NCBI RefSeq assembly: GCF_030316825.1
Contig: NZ_JASZYU010000005.1
Coordinates: forward strand, 1-64,000
DNA from: Variovorax fucosicus
Lineage (GTDB): Bacteria > Pseudomonadota > Gammaproteobacteria > Burkholderiales > Burkholderiaceae_C
Direction: 5' to 3'
Length of the DNA: 64,000 nt
Shown in pieces: positions 1-8,719 of this stretch. The notes under the pieces are model-generated. The model had not been told where the DNA came from. It did not search any database and saw only the letters and a list, made by a program, of their open reading frames with translations. How positions within the stretch are numbered: position 1 is the first letter of the stretch; each line of letters opens with the position of its first letter. Position numbers and translations under genes: made by a program.

Positions 1-258
1 GCCGGGAAGGTCATACGGATGTGCGCGACCCGCGATAGCGGCGCTTCGCACTTCATTCAAATAGTCGACGTCCGCGCCTGCAGAGAAATTCTTGAGACCG
101 CTGCGCAGAATTACCGCTCGTGACCCTGCGGACTCAGCTGCGGACAGACCATCCAGTACCGCGTCCAAAAATGCAATGCTCATGAAATTGTGCGGGCGTG
201 CTTCCATCGACAAAATGGAAACTGGGCCGTCAACACTATGCTTAATCAAATCATTCAT
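1..258 (-). CDS. Enoyl-CoA hydratase/isomerase family protein, N-terminal part (runs off the window)
   Basis: The first 86 codons of a crotonase-fold protein are present and the gene continues beyond base 1. The oxyanion-hole block with the typical pattern RAVILRSGLKNFSAGADV is clear at about residues 46-63 (family consensus: AVVL.G.G..FSAGAD). The family acts on acyl-CoA thioesters, hydrating or isomerising them in fatty-acid or aromatic-acid degradation. The ATG at 258 is preceded by a good GAGGCGG ribosome site. The gene follows the Bug-type binding protein on the same strand with a 116-base gap, so both probably belong to one carboxylic-acid uptake and degradation operon. The substrate cannot be told from the fragment. 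Confidence 0.85.
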   Translation of the reverse strand, partial: MNDLIKHSVDGPVSILSMEARPHNFMSIAFLDAVLDGLSAAESAGSRAVILRSGLKNFSAGADVDYLNEVRSAAIAGRAHPYDLPG

Positions 259-374
259 AATTCCGCCTCTTTCTGTCATACGTTAGATACTTTGGGTCAC
301 ATAACATTTGGAGCTAGCCGTGGTGCACTCCGAGTTACAAAAATTGCTTTCGGTAAAGACCGAGCTTTTAGAGA

Positions 375-1388
375 TCACTGCGGCTGCAATTTGAACTTGA
401 CCGCCATATCTGCGTACTGCTTGATAGCTGATGCGTAGAAGACATCAGCGTCCTTCAGCGACATACCGAATGGCTTGGCGGCACTATCTTTGGCAAATCT
501 TTGGAATTCAGGCGTTTCAATCGCCTTGCGAATAGCGATGTTTAGCCTTTCGGCAACGCTCTCAGGCACATCCCGCTTCACCATAATCACACTCCAGGAG
601 GCGTATTCAAACGTGCGATCACGCCCCTCCGCGAGAGTTGCTACATCGGGAATCTCTGCGTTGCGCTGCGATGCAGCTAGGCCGACTGGAATGATCCGGC
701 CTTCTTTGATCATAGAAATGCTGTTGGCTGCAATAGGCAAAAAGGCTAAGTCGACATGGTTCCCGAGAAGATCCTGAATGATTGGCGCCCCTCCCTTATA
801 GGGCACTCCTGTGATTTGCATTCCGGCGAACGAGGCAAAATCTTCACTGGCCAAATGCGATAGCGATCCAAGACCCTGGTGCGCGATGGATAGCCCCCCC
901 TGCGCTGTTTTACTCATCTCAACTAAATCTTTGAGCTTTTTTCCTGCAAGCCCTGGCCGAGCTACAAGAATGAAGTCGCTGCGAGATAATGGGGTGATCA
1001 GCCTAAAGTCGCTCGCCTTGTATTGGGCGGACGACAACACAAGTGGCGCGAGAATCAGATCGTTCGCGTGGGCAAGCAGCGTGTATCCGTCCGACGACGC
1101 TCTCGCGACGTTCATGGCGCCAATAGCACCACCTACGCCCGGAAGGTTTTCAACTACGACGGGCTGACCAAGCGAACTTTGAAGCGCTGCGAGAATTTGC
1201 CTGACAACCCCGTCTACTCCACCTCCGGCCGGAAACGCCACCTTGACTACTATTGGCTTTGACGGATATTGCTCGCTACCAGCGCTGTATTGCGGCAGAG
1301 AGAAAGCCATTGCGATCAGACTGAATATGACCGCCTTCCAACATGCGGAAATTCTCTTGACCGAAGTGAGCGGATGATGGATTAACAC
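375..1388 (-). CDS. Bug family tripartite tricarboxylate transporter substrate-binding protein (TctC-like)
   Basis: This 337-residue periplasmic binding protein has a signal peptide at about residues 1-36, followed by the Bug-family start YPSKPIVVKVAFPAGGGVD. The YKGGAP motif of the ligand-cleft region and the usual family length (about 320-340) support the call. Such proteins bind carboxylates for TTT-type transporters, but most betaproteobacterial copies are orphans, and no TctA/TctB is seen here. The start is GTG, chosen because AGGAG lies 7 bases upstream. A perfect 10-bp hairpin sits just upstream (1418-1440). The downstream partner is the enoyl-CoA hydratase, suggesting that an organic acid is taken up and degraded. 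Confidence 0.92.
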   Translation of the reverse strand: MLIHHPLTSVKRISACWKAVIFSLIAMAFSLPQYSAGSEQYPSKPIVVKVAFPAGGGVDGVVRQILAALQSSLGQPVVVENLPGVGGAIGAMNVARASSDGYTLLAHANDLILAPLVLSSAQYKASDFRLITPLSRSDFILVARPGLAGKKLKDLVEMSKTAQGGLSIAHQGLGSLSHLASEDFASFAGMQITGVPYKGGAPIIQDLLGNHVDLAFLPIAANSISMIKEGRIIPVGLAASQRNAEIPDVATLAEGRDRTFEYASWSVIMVKRDVPESVAERLNIAIRKAIETPEFQRFAKDSAAKPFGMSLKDADVFYASAIKQYADMAVKFKLQPQ

Positions 1389-1417
1389 TTTTGTCTCCTG
1401 GGCGTGTTGGATTGCGA

Positions 1418-1440
1418 GGCTTGACCCAAAGGGTCAAGCC
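1418..1440. promoter_or_regulatory. Perfect 10-bp inverted repeat upstream of the Bug-type gene
   Basis: GGCTTGACCC and its exact complement are separated by AAA, 30-52 bases upstream of the GTG start at 1388. The position fits an operator for a dimeric regulator of the Bug/enoyl-CoA hydratase operon. A terminator role is less likely because no T-run follows on either strand. Confidence 0.45.
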
Positions 1441-1659
1441 GCCGGACCTCGACTAACGATCACCTTCCACTCATCCAGCGTCGGACAATGCTCGGTTGCG
1501 TCAGCCGTTTGTCGATATTACACAGAAAAATTTATTTTTTCAACAGGCTTGTGGGTGCGGCCATGAACTTCTGTTTTGCGAGGTCGCCGGCTCGCCATGT
1601 CAAACGCATGAGGGTGTGCGCAGCCAACGTGCACGACAAACACCCGCTGCCCGATCTGC

Positions 1660-2039
1660 TGGTTGTGAAGCCGTCGTACTCCAGGCCGCGCGTGAGCGAT
1701 GACAACGCCTATGCCGAGTCGCGGTTTCGCACCGCCAAGTACCGCCCTGAGTTCCCTGCCAAGGGCTTTGGCGACCTGCACGCTGCTCGCCGCCTGGGCC
1801 AGGGCATTCGTGCGTTGGTACAGCGTCGAACATCGCCATCGCCATAGCGGCATTCGCTACGTCACGCCTGCACAGCGCCATGCTGGCCTTGATGCGGTGA
1901 TCGCACGCGCTCTATACCCAGGCGCGCGAGCGCCATCCGGCGCACTCGGCGCGCAGCACGCGCAACTGGACGCCAGCGGGCGCGGTGACACTGAATCCGA
2001 AGCGTGACAACGTGGTCGCGGTCGACGTGGACCGCTTAC
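1660..2039 (+). pseudogene. Remnant of IS3-family transposase (OrfB, rve C-terminal part)
   Basis: Three reading frames together give the C-terminal end of an IS3-group OrfB transposase. One frame holds PSYSRPRVSDDNAYAESRF and YRPEFPAKGFGDL. The next holds the RWY..EHRHRHSGIRYVTPAQRHAG block. A third holds the terminal TLNP motif. At least two frameshifts and loss of the N-terminal catalytic part make it dead. Bases 1844-2039 are repeated almost identically at 15218-15408 in the same orientation, so two copies of the element once flanked about 13 kb. No terminal inverted repeats were recognised. Confidence 0.75.
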
Positions 2040-2276
2040 CCCCCCCCGGTATTCGCGTTAACCCGGAGACCTTCAATCCGTGGAGTTCGCGCGCAGTCAA
2101 GCAGTACTTCCTGCAAGCCCCAGTCGTTCGCGCCCGCGCCGCCTATCGTTTGTGTGAGCGTGTTCCAAGACATGCCTTCGCGCAGTCCCAGGGCGCGCGT
2201 TTCGTCGGCTCGTCGTTGCGGGGGGCCGATGCCCGAGTAATCACTTGAAGCTCTTGCGAGCAAGGAGACAGAACAA

Positions 2277-2729
2277 ATGGCCAAAATGAAAGCCAAGGAA
2301 GAGTACGTCCAGATAGACGACATGCCGTGGGCGCCTTTTCCTGACGCCTTTTCAAAGGGGGGCATCACCTGGAGGTTGCTTTACGTCTCGCCGGAGGCTG
2401 GCAGTTGGACGGCCGTGTTCGAGTGTCCGGAGGGCTCGTCCTTCAATGCGCACTTCCACACCGGGCCGGGCGAATATTTCCTCTACAAGGGCCGCATGGA
2501 CGTGCGCGGGGGCAAGGCCGAAGGAGGCGATACGGCGCTGGCGCCGGGCTACGGCTTCGAGTCTTCCGGCGCGCGCCACGACAAGACCTACTTCCCCGTC
2601 CCGAGCGCGTTCTACATGACGTTTTCCGGGCCGCTCGCGTTCATCAACCCCGATGCAAGCGTGATTGCCAACATCGGCTGGGAAGAGGCGCAGGGCGCCT
2701 GGCAGGCGCACGTCGACGCGCATAGGTAG
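2277..2729 (+). CDS. Cupin-domain protein (ChrR / acetylacetone-cleaving-enzyme type)
   Basis: This 150-residue single-domain cupin has a clear metal-binding motif 1 with HFHTGPGEYF around residues 59-68 (two His and one Glu) and glycine-rich barrel strands after it. Proteins of this shape include small non-haem metal dioxygenases such as Dke1-like diketone-cleaving enzymes and ChrR-like cupins. The specific reaction cannot be assigned. It starts 8 bases after an AAGGAGACAG ribosome site and is followed 38 bases later by a glyoxalase-family gene on the same strand and then an AraC regulator. The three probably form a small detoxification or degradation cassette. Confidence 0.75.
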   Translation: MAKMKAKEEYVQIDDMPWAPFPDAFSKGGITWRLLYVSPEAGSWTAVFECPEGSSFNAHFHTGPGEYFLYKGRMDVRGGKAEGGDTALAPGYGFESSGARHDKTYFPVPSAFYMTFSGPLAFINPDASVIANIGWEEAQGAWQAHVDAHR

Positions 2730-2767
2730 ACGATCGAGTGCCTTGAATTCGGGCTCCAATTTCCCTC

Positions 2768-3163
2768 ATGTCCAAGATCATCCACACCATGATCCGGGTA
2801 GCCGACCTGGATCGTTCAATGCGCTTCTACGCCGACCTGTTGGATCTATCCGAGTCCCATCGGCTGGACTTTCCGGATTTCGCGCTGGTTTACCTGCGCA
2901 GCGGCGAGTGCGAATTCGAACTGGAGTTGACGCTGAACAAGAGCAGGGAGGAGCCCTACACCCACGGCAGCGGCTACGGGCACATCGCCGCCGTGGTCGA
3001 CGATGCGAACGCCGAAAGGGCGCGCCTATTGGGCATGGGTTATCAGCCCGGAGATGTGAAGGAATTCAAGCGCGGGGAGGAACTGCTCGCGCGCTTCTTC
3101 TTCATCCAGGACCCGGACGGGTACAAAATCGAAGTGCTAGAGCGCCACGGTCACTACCACTGA
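2768..3163 (+). CDS. VOC/glyoxalase I family protein (lactoylglutathione lyase-like)
   Basis: The protein has 131 residues and matches the glyoxalase I fold. The N-terminal H..IRV.DLDRSMRFY block provides the first metal ligand (His6). FELELT provides the conserved Glu region, GYGHIAAVVDD a second His, and the C-terminal F.QDPDGYKIEVLE block the second Glu. Length and motifs agree with GloA, which isomerises the methylglyoxal-glutathione hemithioacetal to S-lactoylglutathione in the cytoplasm. Because it sits beside a cupin and an AraC regulator rather than in a housekeeping context, a paralogue acting on another substrate is possible. Confidence 0.82.
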   Translation: MSKIIHTMIRVADLDRSMRFYADLLDLSESHRLDFPDFALVYLRSGECEFELELTLNKSREEPYTHGSGYGHIAAVVDDANAERARLLGMGYQPGDVKEFKRGEELLARFFFIQDPDGYKIEVLERHGHYH

Positions 3164-3245
3164 GTGCAAACCCCCTCGGCACCCGCGCTGCTCCCGGATA
3201 TTCTGCATCGCGACCCATCGGGGTCACATGCACAACGGAGACAAC

Positions 3246-4223
3246 ATGCAAGCAAACGCCAGCATGAAGAGCCCCTTGACGGTACAGCACTGGTCGACCG
3301 CCGGCATCCGCAGGTCCGAGGCCACTGACGCGTGGCAAGCCGCCCTCACGCAGAACTACGGCCATTGGCAGGTCACAGAATCGGTCGCCGACGGTTTCTC
3401 GGCGAGCATTCGGAGCCGCGACATCAACGGCCTGCGCGCGGTCGAGTGCGTGTGCGACCCCTGCTCGGGAAGCCGGCTGCCGCAATTTGTCGGCCGTGAG
3501 CCCGTCCCCTACATCGGCGTGCAGATTACCAAGGCTGGGCGCGAGAGATTCCATTTCGCGGGAGAGGACATCAGCCTGGGTGCGGGAGACCTGGTGATCT
3601 GGACGAGCGCGCAGCCAGCCGAATTCACGGTGATGGAACGTCTGCACAAGGTGTCGCTAGTACTGCCTTGGGCGGAGGTCAAGGAGCGACTTCCCCGTGG
3701 CACGGGATTCACCGGTACGGTGATCGACAGCCGCGTCGGAATCGGTGCGGTTCTCTATTCGCACATCGACAGCCTCGCACATCAACTGGAACTCTTCACC
3801 GAAGGCGACAATGCCGGCGTACGGCGTGCCACGCTGGAGTTGCTGACCGCGGCGATGTGCCATCGCGTCGAGGCGCCACAGCGCGGACTGTCATCGCGCT
3901 ACCTGAAGCAACTGCAGGACTACATTCTCGCCCACCTGCAGGACGACCACCTGTCGCCGACCAGTATCGCGGCAGCCAACAACATGTCGCCGCGGTACGT
4001 ACACATGCTCTTTGCTCAGATCGGCGTGAGCGCTTCAGTGTGGATCAGAACGCAACGACTAGAGCGATGCAGGGACGACCTTCGCAGCCGGACCTATCGG
4101 GACTGCAGCGTCGCGGAGATTGCTTATACCTGGGGATTCGCGGACCCTTCGCATTTCACGAGGATCTTCAAGCTGCAGTATGGCGTCGGGCCCCGGGAGT
4201 TTCGCGTGACGGCTCCGCGATAG
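3246..4223 (+). CDS. AraC family transcriptional regulator (FeaR-like sensor domain)
   Basis: This 325-residue regulator has an N-terminal AraC-binding-like domain (about 1-190) and a C-terminal AraC double helix-turn-helix. The second-helix block with SVAEIAYTWGFADPSHFTRIFK and the closing YGVGPREFR are textbook AraC. The start at 3246 is preferred over the in-frame ATG at 3228 because GGAG lies five bases before it. Proteins with this sensor domain usually activate genes for aromatic amine or aldehyde use. The likely targets are the cupin and glyoxalase genes immediately upstream, but no operator is visible. Confidence 0.9.
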   Translation: MQANASMKSPLTVQHWSTAGIRRSEATDAWQAALTQNYGHWQVTESVADGFSASIRSRDINGLRAVECVCDPCSGSRLPQFVGREPVPYIGVQITKAGRERFHFAGEDISLGAGDLVIWTSAQPAEFTVMERLHKVSLVLPWAEVKERLPRGTGFTGTVIDSRVGIGAVLYSHIDSLAHQLELFTEGDNAGVRRATLELLTAAMCHRVEAPQRGLSSRYLKQLQDYILAHLQDDHLSPTSIAAANNMSPRYVHMLFAQIGVSASVWIRTQRLERCRDDLRSRTYRDCSVAEIAYTWGFADPSHFTRIFKLQYGVGPREFRVTAPR

Positions 4224-4471
4224 CTCGTGCGGGCCCCTTTCAAGACACGGCTGGCACGCAACTCGCGGTTCCACCGCGACTCACGGCTACCTAGCTCCTC
4301 GCTCAACTAGGCTGAGCGACAACCCGCTCTCATCAGAGTGCGCGCATCCGGCGCAAGTAGGTCCGGCGTGGGCGCCGCAGCAGCAGATGGAAATCTCGCC
4401 CGACGCGCATGCATCGCTGTTTCACTGGAAAGACCGCTATCGATTCAGTCCTTCAAAAGTTCGAGCAAGAC

Positions 4472-4903
4472 CTAGCCGGCAGTGAACGTCTGAGCCGCGA
4501 TCTTGCCCTTGCGCACCACCAGGGTGTCAGTCGCGATATTCACGAAGGGCTTCGCCTCCCAAACAAGATAGGCCACGTCGCCGTCGATCGCCTGCGCATT
4601 GATCTTGAAGGCTTCCCAGAAGCCTGGCTTGACCGACTTCAGGAAACCGTCGAAGAAGCCTCTGATCTCCTCCTTGCCGTGATACTTTTTGTCATGCGTG
4701 AGGAGGATCGAAGAGTCGGAATAGTCTTGCATGATTTCGTCCAAGCCTTTGGCAAACGCACCAAGGTGATGTTTCAGCACAGTTTCGGTAGAGGCATAGG
4801 CTGCGGCAGCCTCGCCGGAAAGGATAGCCAGCGGGGCTGCGGCAAGCACCAGCGCGCCTTGATGGAATGCGCGCCGCGGTGATGATTGAATATGTAGGGG
4901 CAT
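4472..4903 (-). CDS. Exported SnoaL/NTF2-like protein (DUF4440/SgcJ type)
   Basis: The 143-residue product starts at 4903, where AAAGGAG precedes the ATG; a longer in-frame extension is rejected. The N-terminus PRRAFHQGALVLAAAPLAIL is a hydrophobic signal sequence with an arginine pair and Ala-rich cleavage region at about residue 33, so export is likely. The rest folds as a small alpha+beta cone of the NTF2-like superfamily (pattern AFAKGLDEIMQDYSDSSILL, HGKEEIRGFF). Members are enzymes or ligand-binding proteins with no common reaction. It stands alone between convergent or distant genes; function unknown. Confidence 0.7.
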   Translation of the reverse strand: MPLHIQSSPRRAFHQGALVLAAAPLAILSGEAAAAYASTETVLKHHLGAFAKGLDEIMQDYSDSSILLTHDKKYHGKEEIRGFFDGFLKSVKPGFWEAFKINAQAIDGDVAYLVWEAKPFVNIATDTLVVRKGKIAAQTFTAG

Positions 4904-4984
4904 CGTTGTCTCCTTTCGGCTCAGGGCCGTGAACTTATGAACCGAAGAACGATACGCAGCGCAACCGGGATGGACTGCGTTCAA

Positions 4985-5471
4985 AGGGAAGTCGTGCTTG
5001 ACTGGACGCGCAAAGAGCGGGTTTTCCCGAGCAAAGGTCGGTGCGCCTCCTGGGACGCAGTGAACTGCTTCGAGAGAGCGGCTTCACGTCGTTGAAGCCC
5101 TGCGCAGTTGCCCATGTGCATCAATCTGATTGTTGGGCTAGGCGCCGATCGGGGTCGGGATCGAGCACACGCATCTGCCGCAACTGCCATGGTCGATCGG
5201 GCGGGTCCGGACTCATGACGGACCAACGGACCAAGAGGCTCTGGACGACGCTGGTCGGAGCGGTGCAAGAGGTCTGCGTCGAGCACGCCCAGCAGCAAAG
5301 CCACGAACGAGGAGGCTCTAGCGGCTCGACGGACGGATGGTTGGGCGATACCAGGCGAGCGCCAAGTTCTGCAAAAGCGAACGGCCACGCGATTGCACGT
5401 GGCCGTTCGTTGGCAGCGACCTCCAGGATGGATCGCCGACTATTGCTGCTATCTGCAGCGGCAGGCTCAGC
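4985..5471. other. Intergenic stretch without a recognisable gene
   Basis: About 490 bases separate the NTF2-like gene from the aldo/keto reductase end. Reading frames exist on both strands but show no protein-like pattern. The only clear structure is the terminator-like hairpin at 5378-5409. Confidence 0.5.
5373..5409 (-). terminator. Rho-independent terminator for the aldo/keto reductase operon
   Basis: A perfect 12-bp stem (CGAACGGCCACG with its complement, 8-base loop) lies 63 bases past the stop codon of the minus-strand aldo/keto reductase and is followed on that strand by CTTTTG. Confidence 0.65.
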
Positions 5472-6476
5472 TCAGGCGACGACTTCGGTGAGTTCTCCGG
5501 CCCAGGGAACCGGCGACCGTGACGGCGCCGATGGCACGAGGCTGCTTGCGGTATCAAGGCGATGGAGTTGTTCGGCCGAGAGGTCGACCGTCAGCGCACC
5601 GAGGTTGTCGATCAGTTGGGCAACCGAGCGCGGTCCGATGATCGGCACGGCCCCATGCGTGCCGGCCCAGGCAATAGCAACTTGGCCTGCGCTGACGCCC
5701 AACTCGCTTGCTACAGCCAGCACGGTGTCCAGAACCTGCGTGCGCTGCGCCGAGTTCTCCGGCTGGAAGACCCGGCCGCCAAAGCCTTCAGCCCGGCCCT
5801 TTTCTCCTTGCCGGTACTTGCCGGTCAACATGCCCCCGCCCAACGGTGACCAGGTCACCACGCCCAGGTCCAGGGCGCGCGCGGCCGGGAACAGGTCGGC
5901 CTCGGGCTCACGGCGCACCAGGCTGTGCTCGAACTGGGCCGCCGCAATGGGTACCGCGTGGGTCAGTTCAGCCAGGGTGACCGCACGGGCCAGGCGCCAG
6001 GCGGGGAAGTTCGACAAGCCTGCATAGAGGATCTTGCCCGTACGCGCCAGATCCTCGAAGCCGCGGACGATCTCCTCGATGGGCGTGACGCCATCGGGAT
6101 GGTGCGCCCAGTAGATGTCGATCCTGTCGGTCTTGAGGCGCTTGAGGCTCGCCTCCACGGAAGCCACCAGTGCTTTGCGGCTGTTGCCGGTGACCAACCG
6201 GTTCGCGTTCGGCACGGCGCCGTTGGTGAACTTGGTGGCCAGCACAAAGTCCTCGCGCCGCCCCTGCAGCAGAGTGCCGAGCAGTTCTTCCGATTGGCCG
6301 AACTGGTAAACGTCTGCCGTGTCGATGAAGTTGCCGCCGGCCTCGGCATAGGCGTTGAAGACGGCCTCTGCGGCATCGGGGTCGGCACCATAACCCCAGC
6401 CCGTGCCGAAGTTGCCCGTGCCCAATGCGACTTGCGACACACGCAGGCCGGTTTTTCCAAAGACGGTGTATTTCAT
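5472..6476 (-). CDS. Aldo/keto reductase
   Basis: This 334-residue NADPH-dependent oxidoreductase of the AKR superfamily has the catalytic Asp and Tyr in FIDTADVYQFGQSEELLG (residues 50-67), the Lys in LATKF (80-84) and the His in YWAHHPDGV (about 120-128). The C-terminal cofactor block PIIGPRSVAQLIDNLGAL is present, so the gene is intact. The product reduces aldehydes or ketones in the cytoplasm. Its ATG overlaps by four bases the stop of a truncated MaoC remnant, and it is the last gene of the thioesterase-thiolase-MaoC transcription unit. Deletion upstream has left it the only intact distal gene of that unit. Substrate unknown. Confidence 0.92.
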   Translation of the reverse strand: MKYTVFGKTGLRVSQVALGTGNFGTGWGYGADPDAAEAVFNAYAEAGGNFIDTADVYQFGQSEELLGTLLQGRREDFVLATKFTNGAVPNANRLVTGNSRKALVASVEASLKRLKTDRIDIYWAHHPDGVTPIEEIVRGFEDLARTGKILYAGLSNFPAWRLARAVTLAELTHAVPIAAAQFEHSLVRREPEADLFPAARALDLGVVTWSPLGGGMLTGKYRQGEKGRAEGFGGRVFQPENSAQRTQVLDTVLAVASELGVSAGQVAIAWAGTHGAVPIIGPRSVAQLIDNLGALTVDLSAEQLHRLDTASSLVPSAPSRSPVPWAGELTEVVA

Positions 6477-6672
6477 GCTTCGCTCCTTTGAGAAATATCG
6501 TGCTGCGGCTCACCCGACGATGCCGACCGGCGCGGAACCACCACATTGCCGACGGAAATCTGCACGACGCCCCCGTCCTGATTCAGGCTGTTCCTCCGCA
6601 CCTTGACCAGCCCTTGCTCGGGCCTGGACTTGGACTGGCGAACTTCCAGCACCTTGCTTTCCACGTGCAACT
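6473..6672 (-). pseudogene. C-terminal remnant of a MaoC-like acyl dehydratase
   Basis: About 65 residues match the end of MaoC/R-specific enoyl-CoA hydratase proteins: LHVESKVLEVRQSKSRPEQG, then VKVRRNSLNQDG and VQISVGNVVVPRR. The hot-dog core with its Asp/His catalytic motif is missing. The fragment begins directly at the point where the thiolase homology stops (about 6681), so one deletion removed the thiolase C-terminus and the dehydratase N-terminus. Its stop codon overlaps the aldo/keto reductase start, the original operon coupling. Confidence 0.7.
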
Positions 6673-6680
6673 AGTCGCCT

Positions 6681-7543
6681 GCCGGGCTCGACCCCGGCCA
6701 CGCCCTGCGCGACGAGTCGCGCCCAAGGCTGGAGGCCTTGCTTCTCGGCAAAGCCGCGTTCCGCAAAGATCACCGCAGCCGCGCCGCTATTGAGTCCAGA
6801 CGCGTTGCCGGCGGTAATGCTGCCGTCCTTGCGGAAAGCGGGCTTGAGCTTGGCCAGCGTTTCGATGGTCGTGTCGGGGCGGTTGGCCTCGTCGCGGTCG
6901 AAGCGCACCGGCCCCTTGCGGCCGGCCAGTTCGATCGCAACGATTTCCTCGTCGAACTTGCCTGCCCCCTGTGCCGCGCTGAAACGCTGTTGCGAGCGCG
7001 CTGCCCAGCGGTCCTGATCTTCGCGGGTGATCCCGTACTGGCTGACCAGGTCTTCGGTATGCCAGCCCGAATGCTGTCCGCTGAAGGCATCGTTGAGACC
7101 GTCTCGCAGCAGGCTGCGAGCATGGCGGCGTCGCCCATGCGACTGCCCCAGCGCGCACCAAGCGAGAGATACGGGGCTTGATCCATGTTCTCCATGCCGC
7201 CAGCGATCGCCGCCTTGGCGTACCCGGCGGCCACCTTCAGCGCAGCGCTGGCGATGGCCTGCGCACCAGAACCGCAAACGCGGTTGACGGTCACTGCGGG
7301 CACCTGCAACGGGAGGCCGCCGCCAATGGCGGCTTGACGTGCAGGGTTCATCTTGGCCCCGGCCTGGATCACCTGACCCAGCACCACGGTATCGACAGCC
7401 TCAGAAGGCAGGCCGGCGCGCCGGAGGGTTTCGCGCACTACAGCCGCGCCCAGCGTGGTTGCAGGGGTGTCTTTCAACGCACCACCAAAGGTGCCGATCG
7501 GCGTGCGCAACGGCGCACAAAGAACGATTTCAGGCTTGCTCAT
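6681..7543 (-). pseudogene. Acetyl-CoA C-acyltransferase (thiolase), frameshifted and truncated
   Basis: The N-terminal half reads as a normal thiolase from 7543 (PEIVLCAPLRTPIGTFGGAL) with the nucleophilic cysteine in VNRVCGSGAQAIASAAL. Near 7115-7125 the frame breaks. The family sequence resumes in the next frame with LLRDGLNDAFSGQHSGW and runs to GVAGVEPG at about 6681. The last quarter, with the catalytic His and second Cys, is deleted. Thiolases make or split beta-ketoacyl-CoA, which fits the neighbouring thioesterase and MaoC fragment as a former acyl-CoA degradation operon. The start overlaps the thioesterase stop by 14 bases. Confidence 0.85.
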
Positions 7544-8090
7544 CGGAACTCCCTGTCGTGAGAGCGGGTTGGTCGAAGATGAGGCAGGTCGTGGTTGCAT
7601 GCGCATAGATCTTTCCGTCGGGGCCGACGATCCGACCTTCGGCCACGGCAACTTGCCGTCCGGCGTGGATCAACTTGCCTTCCGCACGCACCAGCGGCAC
7701 TTGATCGTTGAGCGCGCGAAGCATGTTCACCTTGAGTTCCAGGGTGGTGAAGCCTTTGCCGGCGGGTAGCGTCGAATGCACGGCACACCCCACGGCAGAG
7801 TCCAGCAGCGTGGCGAACCAGCCGCCATGCACGGTGCCGAGCGGGTTGTAGAGGCTCCTTTGCGGTCGCCCCTGGAAGACGGCGACTCCGGGTTCGATGT
7901 GGATCGCCAGGATGTTGACCGTGTCGTTGATCGGCGGAGGGGGCAGCTCGCCCGAGAAGATTGCCTCGAACATCTCCATGCCCGAGCGGCCAAAGACCTT
8001 TCCCTTGGGCTCTGCGCCCGGAGCACTTTGGCGCGCGCGCACGCGCGCTTCGTCCGCTTCCCAGCGGGCTACTACGTCGTCGACTTCCAT
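7530..8090 (-). CDS. PaaI family hot-dog thioesterase
   Basis: The 186-residue protein carries the hot-dog thioesterase core: YNPLGTVHGGWFATLLDSAV at about residues 88-107 is the conserved HGG/D catalytic helix region, followed by TLELKVNMLRAL and VAVAEGRIVGPDGKIYAHA. Such enzymes hydrolyse acyl-CoA thioesters, often aromatic ones. ATG 8090 is supported by AAAGGAG a few bases upstream; a longer frame is not. It is the first gene of the minus-strand unit that continues into the broken thiolase, and it faces the MarR gene across a 60-base promoter region carrying repeated TTGC-type boxes. Confidence 0.9.
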   Translation of the reverse strand: MEVDDVVARWEADEARVRARQSAPGAEPKGKVFGRSGMEMFEAIFSGELPPPPINDTVNILAIHIEPGVAVFQGRPQRSLYNPLGTVHGGWFATLLDSAVGCAVHSTLPAGKGFTTLELKVNMLRALNDQVPLVRAEGKLIHAGRQVAVAEGRIVGPDGKIYAHATTTCLIFDQPALTTGSSDEQA

Positions 8091-8115
8091 CCGGCACTCC
8101 TTTCGCTCGACACGA

Positions 8116-8142
8116 TTGCACATACAAAGGTTGCATATACAA
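8116..8142. promoter_or_regulatory. Two direct repeats forming a probable MarR operator
   Basis: TTGCACATACAA (8116-8127) and TTGCATATACAA (8131-8142) are spaced 15 bp start to start in the short gap between the divergent thioesterase and MarR genes. Each repeat is itself nearly palindromic (TTG-N6-CAA). The arrangement fits autoregulation by the MarR protein and control of the thioesterase unit. Confidence 0.6.
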
Positions 8143-8150
8143 TGTAGCAC

Positions 8151-8654
8151 ATGAAGAACGCCGCCAAGCCGCAAGGGTGTACGAACCTGAAGCTCCGCCA
8201 GCTCACTCGCATGGTGACGCGTCACTACGACTACCACGTCAGCGAGACGGGACTGAAGAACACGCAATACGCGCTGCTGTCACACGTCGTCAGGCTTGGG
8301 CCTATCCGTCCGGGCGAACTGGCCAAACGCATGCACATGGATGCTTCGACGTTGACGCGCAACATGCAGCCGCTGGTGGCGCATGGGTGGCTGCAGATCG
8401 GTGCGGGTAGCGATGCGCGCAGCCGCTTGGTGGAGGCCACAGAAGCGGGTCGAGCCAAGCAGACCGAGGGGCAACGGGCCTGGAAGGCGGCGCAACTGGC
8501 GCTCAACGAGCGTCTGGGAATCGCGCGCGTCGCCGCGCTGCACGAGCTGCTGGACGCCTGCATCGAATGCCTCGATGACGATCCCCAAAGTTCCGCCGAA
8601 GACAACGCTGAATCAGTTGACAGCTGTAATCGCAGCAGGCGCTCCCGGAGATAA
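8151..8654 (+). CDS. MarR family transcriptional regulator
   Basis: The protein has 167 residues, the usual MarR size plus a short polar tail. The winged helix is clear: RPGELAKRMHMDASTLTRNMQPLVAHGWL (recognition helix) and the wing DARSRLVEATEAG at about residues 90-102. It is divergent from the acyl-CoA thioesterase unit with two TTG-N6-CAA boxes between, so it most probably represses that unit and itself, with an acyl-CoA or aromatic acid as likely inducer. The downstream unit has decayed, so its present value to the cell is uncertain. Confidence 0.9.
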   Translation: MKNAAKPQGCTNLKLRQLTRMVTRHYDYHVSETGLKNTQYALLSHVVRLGPIRPGELAKRMHMDASTLTRNMQPLVAHGWLQIGAGSDARSRLVEATEAGRAKQTEGQRAWKAAQLALNERLGIARVAALHELLDACIECLDDDPQSSAEDNAESVDSCNRSRRSRR

Positions 8655-8719
8655 CCCATTTCTATCTCCGGCATGGTGTGGCGCTGGCCTATCAAGAACA
8701 CGGATCAAGGAGAAACTAC

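Noticed and set aside
2036..2368. Minus-strand frame of 110 codons between the IS3 relic and the cupin gene
   Set aside because: It overlaps the cupin start and shows no family pattern; judged a chance frame.
4981..5388. Long frames on both strands between the NTF2-like gene and the aldo/keto reductase
   Set aside because: Composition is Arg/Ser-rich and matches no known protein; frames run through a terminator hairpin.
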